A stretch of 7,245 nucleotides of DNA, taken from assembly GCA_905212215.1 (NCBI GenBank), contig CAJMDR010000101.1:1-7245 (forward strand). The letters run 5' to 3'. Under the pieces are notes generated by a model. It made no database searches. It was given only the letters and a program-made list of their open reading frames with translations, and was not told the origin of the DNA. Below, piece by piece: positions 1 to 6,014 of this stretch; position 1 is the stretch's first letter; each line of letters begins with the position of its first letter. A program made the translations under genes and the position numbers. Source of the stretch: an uncultured Porphyromonadaceae bacterium (GTDB lineage Bacteria; Bacteroidota; Bacteroidia; Bacteroidales; Muribaculaceae).

Positions 1-1560
1 AATCTGCTGAGCCGCACTGTAGTCCCCAACGACCTTGACAAGGAAATGATCATGGCTGACTACAATACCGCCTACTCCACTTCCTTTGCATACAAGCCCT
101 ACGGCGAACTCGACCCCAAGAAATATCCTGTAAGCGATTCCGAACTGAAGGCAGCATACGAGACCCTCAAGCATAATTATAAAGTAGACGCACCCACCAA
201 GTCCATCGCCCTCATCACTGTGGACGTTGCGCCGTCGGCCGCCGACCAGAACGCTTCAAAGGCACTTGCCGCCAAGGTACGCGGTGAACTCATGCCGGGC
301 AAGACCCTCGCCAAAGACACCAAGAAAGCAGGCGTAGCCATGGAGCGTCACACCCTCCGTTCCTCCGACATCAGCAACGACAAGATAAAAGGGTTCCTTG
401 CCAGCGCACCGAAGGACTCGCTGATGGTTGTCACCAACGACATCACCGGTTTCGAGATTATCCGTATGGGCGACCGCAAACAGGAAGTTGACTCCATCCA
501 GATCAACATTGTTCAGACCGTAAGCGCCGCCAACCTTCCCAACCGTGTCATGGCACGCCTGAACGGTGGGCTTGGCATTGACAGCCTGAACACCGTGTTC
601 AAGCAGGACTCCGTTGCCGGCACCAAGGAACAGTGGATACCTCTCTACACCGCCGCCGGCCCGAACGAGGGCTTCCCGAAGGCATATCTAGACTCGCTCT
701 ACAGCCACGAGGGCAAGTATGTGGTTCTGGAAAAGAATGACCAGGTTACCGTTCTCGGTCAGCTGGTCAAGAAGAGCAGCCCCAAGGACATCTATACATA
801 CGAGGACGTTACCTATCGTCTGAAGCCGGGCAACAACACCATGGCCGACGCACAGCAGAAACTTGGCGACTTCCTTGCCAAGAACAACAACTCCGCCGAC
901 TTCGTCAAGAATGCCGCCAAGGCAGGCTATACCATCAAAAACTATGACCTGAGCCAGTTCTCGCCCGCCATACCGGTAGTAGAAGGCACCAGCACTTATC
1001 TGCCCGACAGCCGCCAGGTAGTGCGCTGGGTGACCATCGACGGCGACCCCGGCGAGGTAAGCCAGATTTACGAAAGCAAGGACATCTATCACCCGCAGCT
1101 CTATGCCGCAGCAGTACTGGATGAGTTCGACGAGTATATGCCCATCAACCACCGCCGCGTAAGCAAAGAGGTTACCCGCTATGCGCGCAACCAGAAAGCC
1201 GGCGATGCCTGGGTTAAGCAGTACAGCGGCAAAGGCAATGTACAGCAGACGGCAGCCGCCATGGGCGTGAAGGCCGAAAGCACCACCACCCACTTCAACC
1301 CGTTCAACCGCGGTGCCATCCAGGACAGCCCGGTAGTGGGTATGGTAGCCGGCGCCAAGAAAGGCCAGGTAAAGGTAGTGAAGGGTGACAACGGCGTATA
1401 TGTGTTCCAGGTAACCGGCACCACCGTAGAGAAGAATCCTTCCGACGACCAGATGATCATGCAGCAGTATCAGGGCTTCGTGGTTCCTGACATGCAGAAG
1501 ATGCTTCTGGGCAAACGCAAGATCAAGAACAATATCTACAAGTTCGAGGCAGGCAACTAA
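1..1560 (+). CDS. PpiD/SurA-like periplasmic peptidyl-prolyl isomerase (C-terminal part, 5' end outside window)
   Basis: The frame is open from base 1 and ends at TAA 1558-1560, so 519 C-terminal residues are visible. The ATG at 46 is internal, because in-frame coding continues upstream of it. The protein resembles the long PpiD-type foldases of Bacteroidales (about 700 residues), which are anchored in the inner membrane by one N-terminal helix and help outer-membrane and secreted proteins fold in the periplasm. Visible hallmarks are the end of the SurA_N-like helical part with its 'VSDSELKAAYETLKHNYK' segment, a middle region that could hold a parvulin fold (about visible residues 170-275), and a closing 'KRKIKNNIYKFEAGN' typical of the family's end. 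The parvulin hallmarks (a GGDLGW-like loop and a GxHI-type strand) are not evident, so the domain may be catalytically weak and act mainly as a chaperone. The signal/anchor helix lies outside the window. The family call comes from remembered relatives, not a search. Confidence 0.82.
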   Translation, partial: NLLSRTVVPNDLDKEMIMADYNTAYSTSFAYKPYGELDPKKYPVSDSELKAAYETLKHNYKVDAPTKSIALITVDVAPSAADQNASKALAAKVRGELMPGKTLAKDTKKAGVAMERHTLRSSDISNDKIKGFLASAPKDSLMVVTNDITGFEIIRMGDRKQEVDSIQINIVQTVSAANLPNRVMARLNGGLGIDSLNTVFKQDSVAGTKEQWIPLYTAAGPNEGFPKAYLDSLYSHEGKYVVLEKNDQVTVLGQLVKKSSPKDIYTYEDVTYRLKPGNNTMADAQQKLGDFLAKNNNSADFVKNAAKAGYTIKNYDLSQFSPAIPVVEGTSTYLPDSRQVVRWVTIDGDPGEVSQIYESKDIYHPQLYAAAVLDEFDEYMPINHRRVSKEVTRYARNQKAGDAWVKQYSGKGNVQQTAAAMGVKAESTTTHFNPFNRGAIQDSPVVGMVAGAKKGQVKVVKGDNGVYVFQVTGTTVEKNPSDDQMIMQQYQGFVVPDMQKMLLGKRKIKNNIYKFEAGN

Positions 1561-1585
1561 AAAGCCGTACATAATCCTCGGCTTT
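1561..1585 (+). terminator. Small hairpin directly after the PpiD-like stop codon
   Basis: AAAGCCG (1561-1567) can pair with CGGCTTT (1579-1585) around an 11-base loop, starting at the first base after the stop codon. Only three T residues follow before a C-rich stretch. It is therefore a weak terminator candidate or an mRNA 3'-end stabiliser, and the stronger hairpin at 1605-1635 probably does most of the work. Confidence 0.35.
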
Positions 1586-1604
1586 ACCCCGGATAATGAT
1601 TAAC

Positions 1605-1640
1605 GAGGAGGCTTCCGTGAACCGGGAGCCTCTTCTGTTT
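1605..1640 (+). terminator. Hairpin terminator after the PpiD-like gene
   Basis: Bases 1605-1616 pair with 1624-1635 over 12 base pairs, including two G-U pairs, around a 7-base loop (1617-1623). The tail TGTTT is only moderately T-rich. It probably ends the upstream transcript and separates it from rlmN, whose start is about 100 bases further on. Confidence 0.68.
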
Positions 1641-1668
1641 CACACAAAACCCAGGTCTTCCGTCAATA

Positions 1669-1706
1669 CCGGAATTAGGGTTAAGAGAAACGGGAATCAG
1701 GGTAAC
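1669..1706. repeat. Imperfect direct repeat upstream of rlmN, 22-bp period
   Basis: CCGGAATTAGGGTTAA (1669-1684) and CGGGAATCAGGGTAAC (1691-1706) match at 12 of 16 positions, with a shared core GGAAT[T/C]AGGG at 1671-1680 and 1693-1702. The copies start 22 bases apart, about two helical turns, which would put them on the same DNA face. They lie 31 bases before the rlmN start, so an operator is possible. No clear Bacteroidetes TAnnTTTG promoter is visible in 1561-1736. Chance similarity is not excluded. Confidence 0.3.
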
Positions 1707-1736
1707 ATTAAAACAGTAAGAAACGAGTTATAGTCA

Positions 1737-2768
1737 ATGGAAAGCCTTCAGCCCTTGTTGGGCATGACACAGAAAGAGCTTGAACGCACGGCACAGGACT
1801 CCGGGATGCCGGCGTTCGTGGGCCGTCAGCTTGCACACTGGATCTACGGACTGCGTGTGGAGGACTTCGCCACCATGCCGGGTCTTAGCCGCAAGAACCG
1901 CGAGAAGTTAGAGGCGCATTACTGCGTGGGGCGCCAACAGCCGGCCACGGAACAGAAATCGGCCGACGGCACCCGCAAATATGCCTTCAACTACGGTCAT
2001 GGGCTGAAGGTGGAGAGTGTGCTGATTCCTGACAAGGAACGGCTGACGCTGTGCGTGTCGTCGCAGGCAGGATGCAAGATGAACTGCTATTTCTGCGCCA
2101 CAGGTCGTCAGGGCTTCAAGGCCAACCTCAGCGCCGACCAGATTCTGAATCAGATAATCTCGCTGCCATTGGACAAGCCTACGGGACCCACACCACTCAC
2201 CAACATCGTGTTCATGGGTATGGGAGAACCGCTGGACAATTTCGATGCCGTGCTCCGCAGCATAGAGGTGCTCACCGCGCCTTGGGGCTGGAACTGGAGT
2301 CCGAAACGCATCACCGTGAGCACAGTGGGCAAACTGCCACAGCTCAAGGAACTGCTGGACCGCACCCAGGTGCAGATAGCGCTGAGCGTTCACAGTGCCG
2401 ACCCACGCGAAAGGGAACAGATAATGCCGGCACAGAAGGCGTTCCCGCTTCAGGCAGTGATGCGAGTGCTGAAGGGCTACGACTTCGCGCATCAGCGGCG
2501 TCTGAGTCTGGAATATATAATGTGGCGCAACGTAAACGATGACCTGGCACACGCCGAAAGGCTTGCCAAACTCATCGGCGACATTCCCTGCCGTGTGAAC
2601 CTGATACCGTTCCACCCGGTTGCGGGGGTTGAGCTACAGCCATCCTCGGAGGAGAAGATGATAATTTTCCGGAACTATCTCAACTCCCACGGCATACTTA
2701 GCACCATACGCACCTCGCGCGGACTTGACATAGACGCAGCCTGCGGCATGCTGGCGGGAAAATCATGA
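1737..2768 (+). CDS. rlmN: 23S rRNA (adenine(2503)-C(2))-methyltransferase RlmN
   Basis: A 343-residue cytoplasmic radical-SAM enzyme that methylates C2 of A2503 in 23S rRNA and, in characterised members, A37 of certain tRNAs; this tunes peptidyl-transferase function and decoding accuracy. The N-terminal helical RNA-binding part (about 1-95) holds 'RQLAHWIYG'. The [4Fe-4S]/SAM motif CxxxCxxC is C113, C117 and C120 within 'GCKMNCYFCATGRQGF'. The SAM-binding 'MGMGEPLDN' is at 161-169, followed by 'SPKRITVSTVG'. Both catalytic cysteines of the family are present: C106 (seven residues before the first cluster cysteine, matching E. coli C118) and C336 in 'DIDAACGML' (matching C355). Length and ends fit the family. 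The ATG start places the 'MTQKELE' helix where relatives have it; the sequence before it is A-rich without a strong Shine-Dalgarno, usual in Bacteroidetes. No frame damage is seen. Confidence 0.98.
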   Translation: MESLQPLLGMTQKELERTAQDSGMPAFVGRQLAHWIYGLRVEDFATMPGLSRKNREKLEAHYCVGRQQPATEQKSADGTRKYAFNYGHGLKVESVLIPDKERLTLCVSSQAGCKMNCYFCATGRQGFKANLSADQILNQIISLPLDKPTGPTPLTNIVFMGMGEPLDNFDAVLRSIEVLTAPWGWNWSPKRITVSTVGKLPQLKELLDRTQVQIALSVHSADPREREQIMPAQKAFPLQAVMRVLKGYDFAHQRRLSLEYIMWRNVNDDLAHAERLAKLIGDIPCRVNLIPFHPVAGVELQPSSEEKMIIFRNYLNSHGILSTIRTSRGLDIDAACGMLAGKS

Positions 2769-2846
2769 CCTGAAAAGGAGATTAAGGGACTTAGAGCCTG
2801 AAAAGTGCCTAAATATAAAGCAAGAAGATAATAAGTACTACATAAT

Positions 2847-5306
2847 ATGAAAAAATTCTACCTGACATTAGCGGGAGTAGCCTGTTGTGCCGGCATTATG
2901 ATGTCGTCGCCACTTTCTCCCTTTCAGGCGCTGCAACGCTGCACCACAGCAGCAACAGGACAGCGCATGGCACCGTCGATGCGTTTCTCGGCCATGGACC
3001 TTGCCTATACCGCCACATCCGCCGACAAGACTCCAGTGCTCTACGTGTTCGCACGTCAGGGCGAGGGATTCGTCATCACGTCTGCCGACGATGTGGCAGA
3101 ACCGATGTTGGCTTACAGCGACCACAACAATTTCAACGCCTCCGACATACCGGAGAACATGGCATGGTGGCTGGGCGAATACAGCCGCGAGATTGAACAT
3201 GCCATCCGTAATCCGCGCCACAACCTGCGAGCCATCCAGCGTCCGCAGCGCGAGCCGATAGCACCGCTGTGCGCTACCCGCTGGAACCAGAGTACTCCAT
3301 ACAACGACATGTGTCCGGAAGTGAACGGTCGGCGCACTTATTCCGGCTGTGTGGCCACCGCTATGGCTCAGGTGATGAAGCACCACAACTGGCCTTTGAC
3401 CGGAAAAGGCTCCAAATCATACCAGTGGAACGGGCAGACGCTGAGCATGAATTTCGCCGAGCAGACTTTTGACTGGACTAACATGACCGACACCTATGGC
3501 GCCAACAGCACTGAGGCAGAGAACCATGCCGTAGCCCAGCTTATGTATGCCTGCGGCATTTCTGTCAACATGAGCTATGGACTCAACGGCTCGGGCGCAC
3601 AGTCGAGCCAGGTTCCAAACGCCCTGCGCCGCTACTTCTCATATGGCAACTCCACCACCTTCATAGGCCGTGACTATGTGCCTCTGCTGGAATGGGAAGA
3701 CCTCATCTATAACTCGTTGAAGAGCAATGCTCCGGTATATTATTCCGGCCAGGGTTCCGGCGGCGGTCATGCCTTTGTGTGCGACGGCTATGAGGGCGAC
3801 GGATACTTCCACTTCAACTGGGGCTGGGCAGGCTCTTCCGACGGTTATTTCCTCCTCACGGCACTCAATCCCACCACCCTCGGCAGCGGCGGTGGCGGCG
3901 GTTTCAACCTCAGCCAGGGCGCCATCATCGACCTGAAGCCGAACTTCAACGGGGCGAAGGCCAAATATGTGATAGCCTACGACTCTCCCTACACCATTAC
4001 TTATTCCGCCGGCCGACTCACCCTTACCGGCTTCGGCGGGAACATAGGTATCGTCAATATTCCCAATGTGCGCTACGGCATGCGCCTCAAAGGAGCCAAC
4101 GGCCAGACTTATGATTTTAACGGAAACGTTTCCAATACTTCGCTCAGGCCAAACTACGGCTACAACAGCTTCTACGCCAACATAACGCTGACGTCTGTCG
4201 CCAACGGCACCTACGATATAGTTCCCATCTACAAAATCACCGAGAACGGCACAACCACTACCTACGAGGCTCTTATCCCCGCCTCGGTGCGCGGCAAGTT
4301 TACTCTTGTCAAGTCCGGCACAACCGCTTCCCTCTCAACCCGCAGCGACGAGAATATAGTGGTGAACAACTTCGCCCTCACAACGCCGCTCTATTCCGGT
4401 AATAACTTCGGCTTCAAGGGTGATTATGTCAACACTTCCGATGTGGAGGCTTACCGCGAGGTATACATGGGCTGGTTCTCCGCCTCCGACCAGTTCCTCG
4501 GCGTGGGCGACGCCATGATGACCAATATGCAGGGCGGCGAGAACAAGCATGTGGAGATGGCTATCAGCGTCCCCTCGAAGGTGAAATACAACAGCTCCAC
4601 CACCAACAGCATCAGCGTGGGAACCACCTACAAACTGGCTATGCTGGTGAAGACCAACAACGACAACAGCGCTCCTTCCTATCGCATCATTTCCGACAAG
4701 GTGACAACCAAGGTGGAGAACGCTTCCGGTACCGTGAAGCTTACCAAAAAGAGCCTGACGGTGGAGAACGCTTCGTCGGTGGATGCCGGAAACATCAAGT
4801 TCAAGCTCCAAGTCACCGCTTCCGGTTCTTACTATACCGAGCCTATCTACTTCTGGGTAAAGGATGCCGCCGGCAAATACCCGCTCAGCGGAAAGACCGA
4901 TGTGGTGACCGTAGCGCCCGGCGAGACCAAGACCATTGAATGGCGCTTCCCCTACGATGCCGCCGACAAGGACGCCAGATACACCCTCCTGCTCAACTAC
5001 CGTTCCGGCGGCAAGAACGTATATCTTGGCGAGACAAGCTTCACCGTGGGCACCGTGGGAGTGAATCAGATAAGTCTGGACGGCGACGGCTACGCCATAG
5101 CTCCTCAGGGTGACAATGCCATGGTATCGGCTCCGGCAGCCATCACCTCGGTGGAGGTATATAACCTGCAGGGCATACGCCAGAACGCCACCGCCTCCCT
5201 TGGCGGCGATACAGGCACACTTGACCTGACGGCCCTTTCCTCCGGCATATATCTTGTGCGTATAACAACCGCCCAAGGCGCCGCAACCATCAAATTCGTG
5301 AAATAA
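2847..5306 (+). CDS. Secreted C10 family (streptopain/interpain-like) cysteine peptidase with T9SS-like C-terminal sorting domain
   Basis: An 819-residue preproprotein. An N-terminal signal peptide (KK, then a hydrophobic run at about 4-19) is followed by a Spi_PrtT-type inhibitory propeptide (about 47-120; 'PVLYVFAR', 'GEGFVITSADD', 'PMLAYSD', 'MAWWLGEY'). An arginine-rich linker (121-137) leads into the papain-like C10 catalytic domain (about 138-365). Its nucleophile is C168 in 'YSGCVATAMAQVMKHH', the catalytic histidine is H308 in 'GGHAFVCDGY', and the oxyanion-region tryptophan is in 'FHFNWGWAGSSDGYF' (W325/W327). A glycine-rich loop (346-352) corresponds to the mobile loop near the SpeB active site. 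Residues about 370-760 are beta-rich and Ig-like and contain no cysteine. The last ~55 residues ('VEVYNLQGI', 'LSSGIYLVRI', end 'IKFVK') resemble a type A T9SS sorting domain. The family includes SpeB, interpain A and PrtT, which degrade host proteins. Its substrate here is unknown. It starts 78 bases after rlmN and is followed by its own terminator. A lipobox around C13/C14 is poor. Confidence 0.95.
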   Translation: MKKFYLTLAGVACCAGIMMSSPLSPFQALQRCTTAATGQRMAPSMRFSAMDLAYTATSADKTPVLYVFARQGEGFVITSADDVAEPMLAYSDHNNFNASDIPENMAWWLGEYSREIEHAIRNPRHNLRAIQRPQREPIAPLCATRWNQSTPYNDMCPEVNGRRTYSGCVATAMAQVMKHHNWPLTGKGSKSYQWNGQTLSMNFAEQTFDWTNMTDTYGANSTEAENHAVAQLMYACGISVNMSYGLNGSGAQSSQVPNALRRYFSYGNSTTFIGRDYVPLLEWEDLIYNSLKSNAPVYYSGQGSGGGHAFVCDGYEGDGYFHFNWGWAGSSDGYFLLTALNPTTLGSGGGGGFNLSQGAIIDLKPNFNGAKAKYVIAYDSPYTITYSAGRLTLTGFGGNIGIVNIPNVRYGMRLKGANGQTYDFNGNVSNTSLRPNYGYNSFYANITLTSVANGTYDIVPIYKITENGTTTTYEALIPASVRGKFTLVKSGTTASLSTRSDENIVVNNFALTTPLYSGNNFGFKGDYVNTSDVEAYREVYMGWFSASDQFLGVGDAMMTNMQGGENKHVEMAISVPSKVKYNSSTTNSISVGTTYKLAMLVKTNNDNSAPSYRIISDKVTTKVENASGTVKLTKKSLTVENASSVDAGNIKFKLQVTASGSYYTEPIYFWVKDAAGKYPLSGKTDVVTVAPGETKTIEWRFPYDAADKDARYTLLLNYRSGGKNVYLGETSFTVGTVGVNQISLDGDGYAIAPQGDNAMVSAPAAITSVEVYNLQGIRQNATASLGGDTGTLDLTALSSGIYLVRITTAQGAATIKFVK

Positions 5307-5327
5307 CCAACAGCTAAGCAAGCTGAC

Positions 5328-5370
5328 AGAGAGGCTGTGTCATAATCCGGCACAGCCTCTCTATGTTCTA
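5328..5370 (+). terminator. Strong hairpin terminator after the C10 peptidase
   Basis: AGAGAGGCTGTG (5328-5339) and CACAGCCTCTCT (5351-5362) form a perfect 12-bp stem around an 11-base loop (5340-5350). A T-containing tail with no pure T-run follows (ATGTTCTA, then CATTCTT). It lies 22 bases after the peptidase stop and just ahead of the folK promoter, so it should insulate folK from peptidase transcription. GAGGCTGTGTC-type stems are, from memory, a common terminator form in Bacteroidales. Confidence 0.8.
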
Positions 5371-5375
5371 CATTC

Positions 5376-5406
5376 TTGTCAGTTCCTTATAATATCCTTA
5401 ACTTTG
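5376..5406 (+). promoter_or_regulatory. Bacteroidetes-type promoter of folK
   Basis: The -7 element TAACTTTG (5399-5406) is an exact match to the Bacteroidetes consensus TAnnTTTG. A TTG (5376-5378, within CTTG) sits exactly 20 bases upstream, the expected place of the -33 element. Transcription would start near 5411-5414, leaving a leader of only about 10-13 bases before the GTG at 5424. The site follows the peptidase terminator directly, which supports a separate transcript for folK. Confidence 0.72.
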
Positions 5407-5410
5407 CAGA

Positions 5411-5416
5411 AAAAGG
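5411..5416 (+). promoter_or_regulatory. Possible ribosome binding site deciding the folK GTG start
   Basis: A purine-rich AAAAGG stretch lies 7 bases before the GTG at 5424. It is a modest Shine-Dalgarno match, but it favours GTG 5424 over TTG 5376, which has only pyrimidine-rich sequence (TTCTACATTC) in front of it. It would sit at the very 5' end of the predicted transcript. Confidence 0.45.
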
Positions 5417-5423
5417 AAAAGCT

Positions 5424-5936
5424 GTGGCTTACGCTATTATCAATATAGGGAGTAATCTGGGAAACCGTCGCCTGAATCTGGCGAAGGCGGTGGGCGCCGT
5501 CATAAACCGTTTCGGAAACTATGTGGCCAGCCATATAGTGGAGTCCGAGCCGTGGGGCTACGACTCGCCCCATCCGTTTCTTAATATGTGTGTGATGTTC
5601 CTCACCGACCTGGAGCCGGAAGCTCTGCTGGACGAGTTGCAGACCATGGAACGCACCATCTCGTCGGCATCGCACCGCAATGCCGACGGTTCTTATGCCG
5701 ACCGTCTCATCGACATAGATCTTATTGACTATGACCGACAGAAAATCTCTACCCCGAGGTTGACTTTGCCGCATCCCCGGCTGGCGGAACGGCGATTCTT
5801 CCTGGAGCCATTGGCGGAGATAGCTCCCGGCTACACGCACCCCGAAAGCGGCCTCACCGCACAGGAGATGCTGGCCATCCTTGCCGAAAAAGAAAAAGAG
5901 AGTGAGTCATCGTCGCCACAGACAGATTCTATGTGA
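5424..5936 (+). CDS. folK: 2-amino-4-hydroxy-6-hydroxymethyldihydropteridine pyrophosphokinase (HPPK)
   Basis: A 170-residue cytoplasmic enzyme that transfers pyrophosphate from ATP to 6-hydroxymethyl-dihydropterin, the step before dihydropteroate synthase in folate synthesis. The HPPK landmarks occur in order: 'IINIGSNLGNRR' at 5-16, 'VESEPWGYDSPHPFLN' at 39-54, the metal-binding DxD pair D97/D99 in 'DRLIDIDLIDYD', and 'LPHPRLAERRFFLEPLAEIAP' spanning 115-135. I chose GTG 5424 because HPPKs begin a few residues before GSNLG, and because the in-frame TTG at 5376 is the promoter's -33 element, so residues added by that start would be encoded partly upstream of the transcription start. The usual GPR before the DxD is ADR here, a mild departure from the family signature. 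The last ~17 residues are a hydrophilic Glu/Lys/Ser tail. It is transcribed alone and converges on the minus-strand pair. Confidence 0.95.
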   Translation: MAYAIINIGSNLGNRRLNLAKAVGAVINRFGNYVASHIVESEPWGYDSPHPFLNMCVMFLTDLEPEALLDELQTMERTISSASHRNADGSYADRLIDIDLIDYDRQKISTPRLTLPHPRLAERRFFLEPLAEIAPGYTHPESGLTAQEMLAILAEKEKESESSSPQTDSM

Positions 5937-5949
5937 AATTCCATAAGAA

Positions 5950-5986
5950 AATGCCTGTTTTTGTAATTTATTGAAAATCAGGCATT
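5950..5986. terminator. Terminator hairpin between convergent genes
   Basis: AATGCCTG (5950-5957) pairs perfectly with CAGGCATT (5979-5986). After one T-T mismatch, four further T-A pairs (5959-5962 with 5974-5977) extend the stem inward. Read on the minus strand the hairpin is followed by TTCTTATGG, giving a T-rich tail just after the zinc-ribbon gene's stop, so it works best for that gene. Read on the plus strand it lies 13 bases after the folK stop but has only ATAATG behind it. It is probably bidirectional, stronger for the minus strand. Confidence 0.72.
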
Positions 5987-6014
5987 ATAATGAGGAGCTT
6001 TAAGTATAATGCGG

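Noticed and set aside
688..1572. Long minus-strand open frame opposite the PpiD-like gene.
   Set aside because: It is antisense to a gene with clear family features, and its translation shows no domain pattern. It follows from GC-rich codon structure.
2786..2809. Hairpin GGGACTT/AAGTGCC between rlmN and the peptidase, overlapping a 9-base repeat CCTGAAAAG (2769-2777, 2797-2805).
   Set aside because: The stem has a central mismatch and no T-tract follows. The repeat is short. Neither supports a terminator or operator call.
2769..2846. Search for a promoter in front of the C10 peptidase.
   Set aside because: No TAnnTTTG with a TTTG about 20 bases upstream is visible. AT-rich sequence alone is not enough to call one.
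2874..2890. Possible lipoprotein box around C13/C14 of the peptidase.
   Set aside because: The residues before C13 are G-V-A, with glycine where Leu/Val/Ile is expected, and hydrophobic sequence continues after it. An ordinary signal peptidase I signal fits better.
4712..4774. Exact 15-base repeat GGTGGAGAACGCTTC (4712-4726 and 4760-4774), in frame, encoding VENAS twice.
   Set aside because: It sits at a beta-domain boundary and is too short to show domain duplication. Probably recurrent linker wording.
4335..5321. 328-codon minus-strand frame opposite the peptidase's C-terminal half.
   Set aside because: Its translation is a Gly/His/Val-rich shadow of the plus-strand codons, while the plus-strand frame encodes a coherent protein to its sorting domain.
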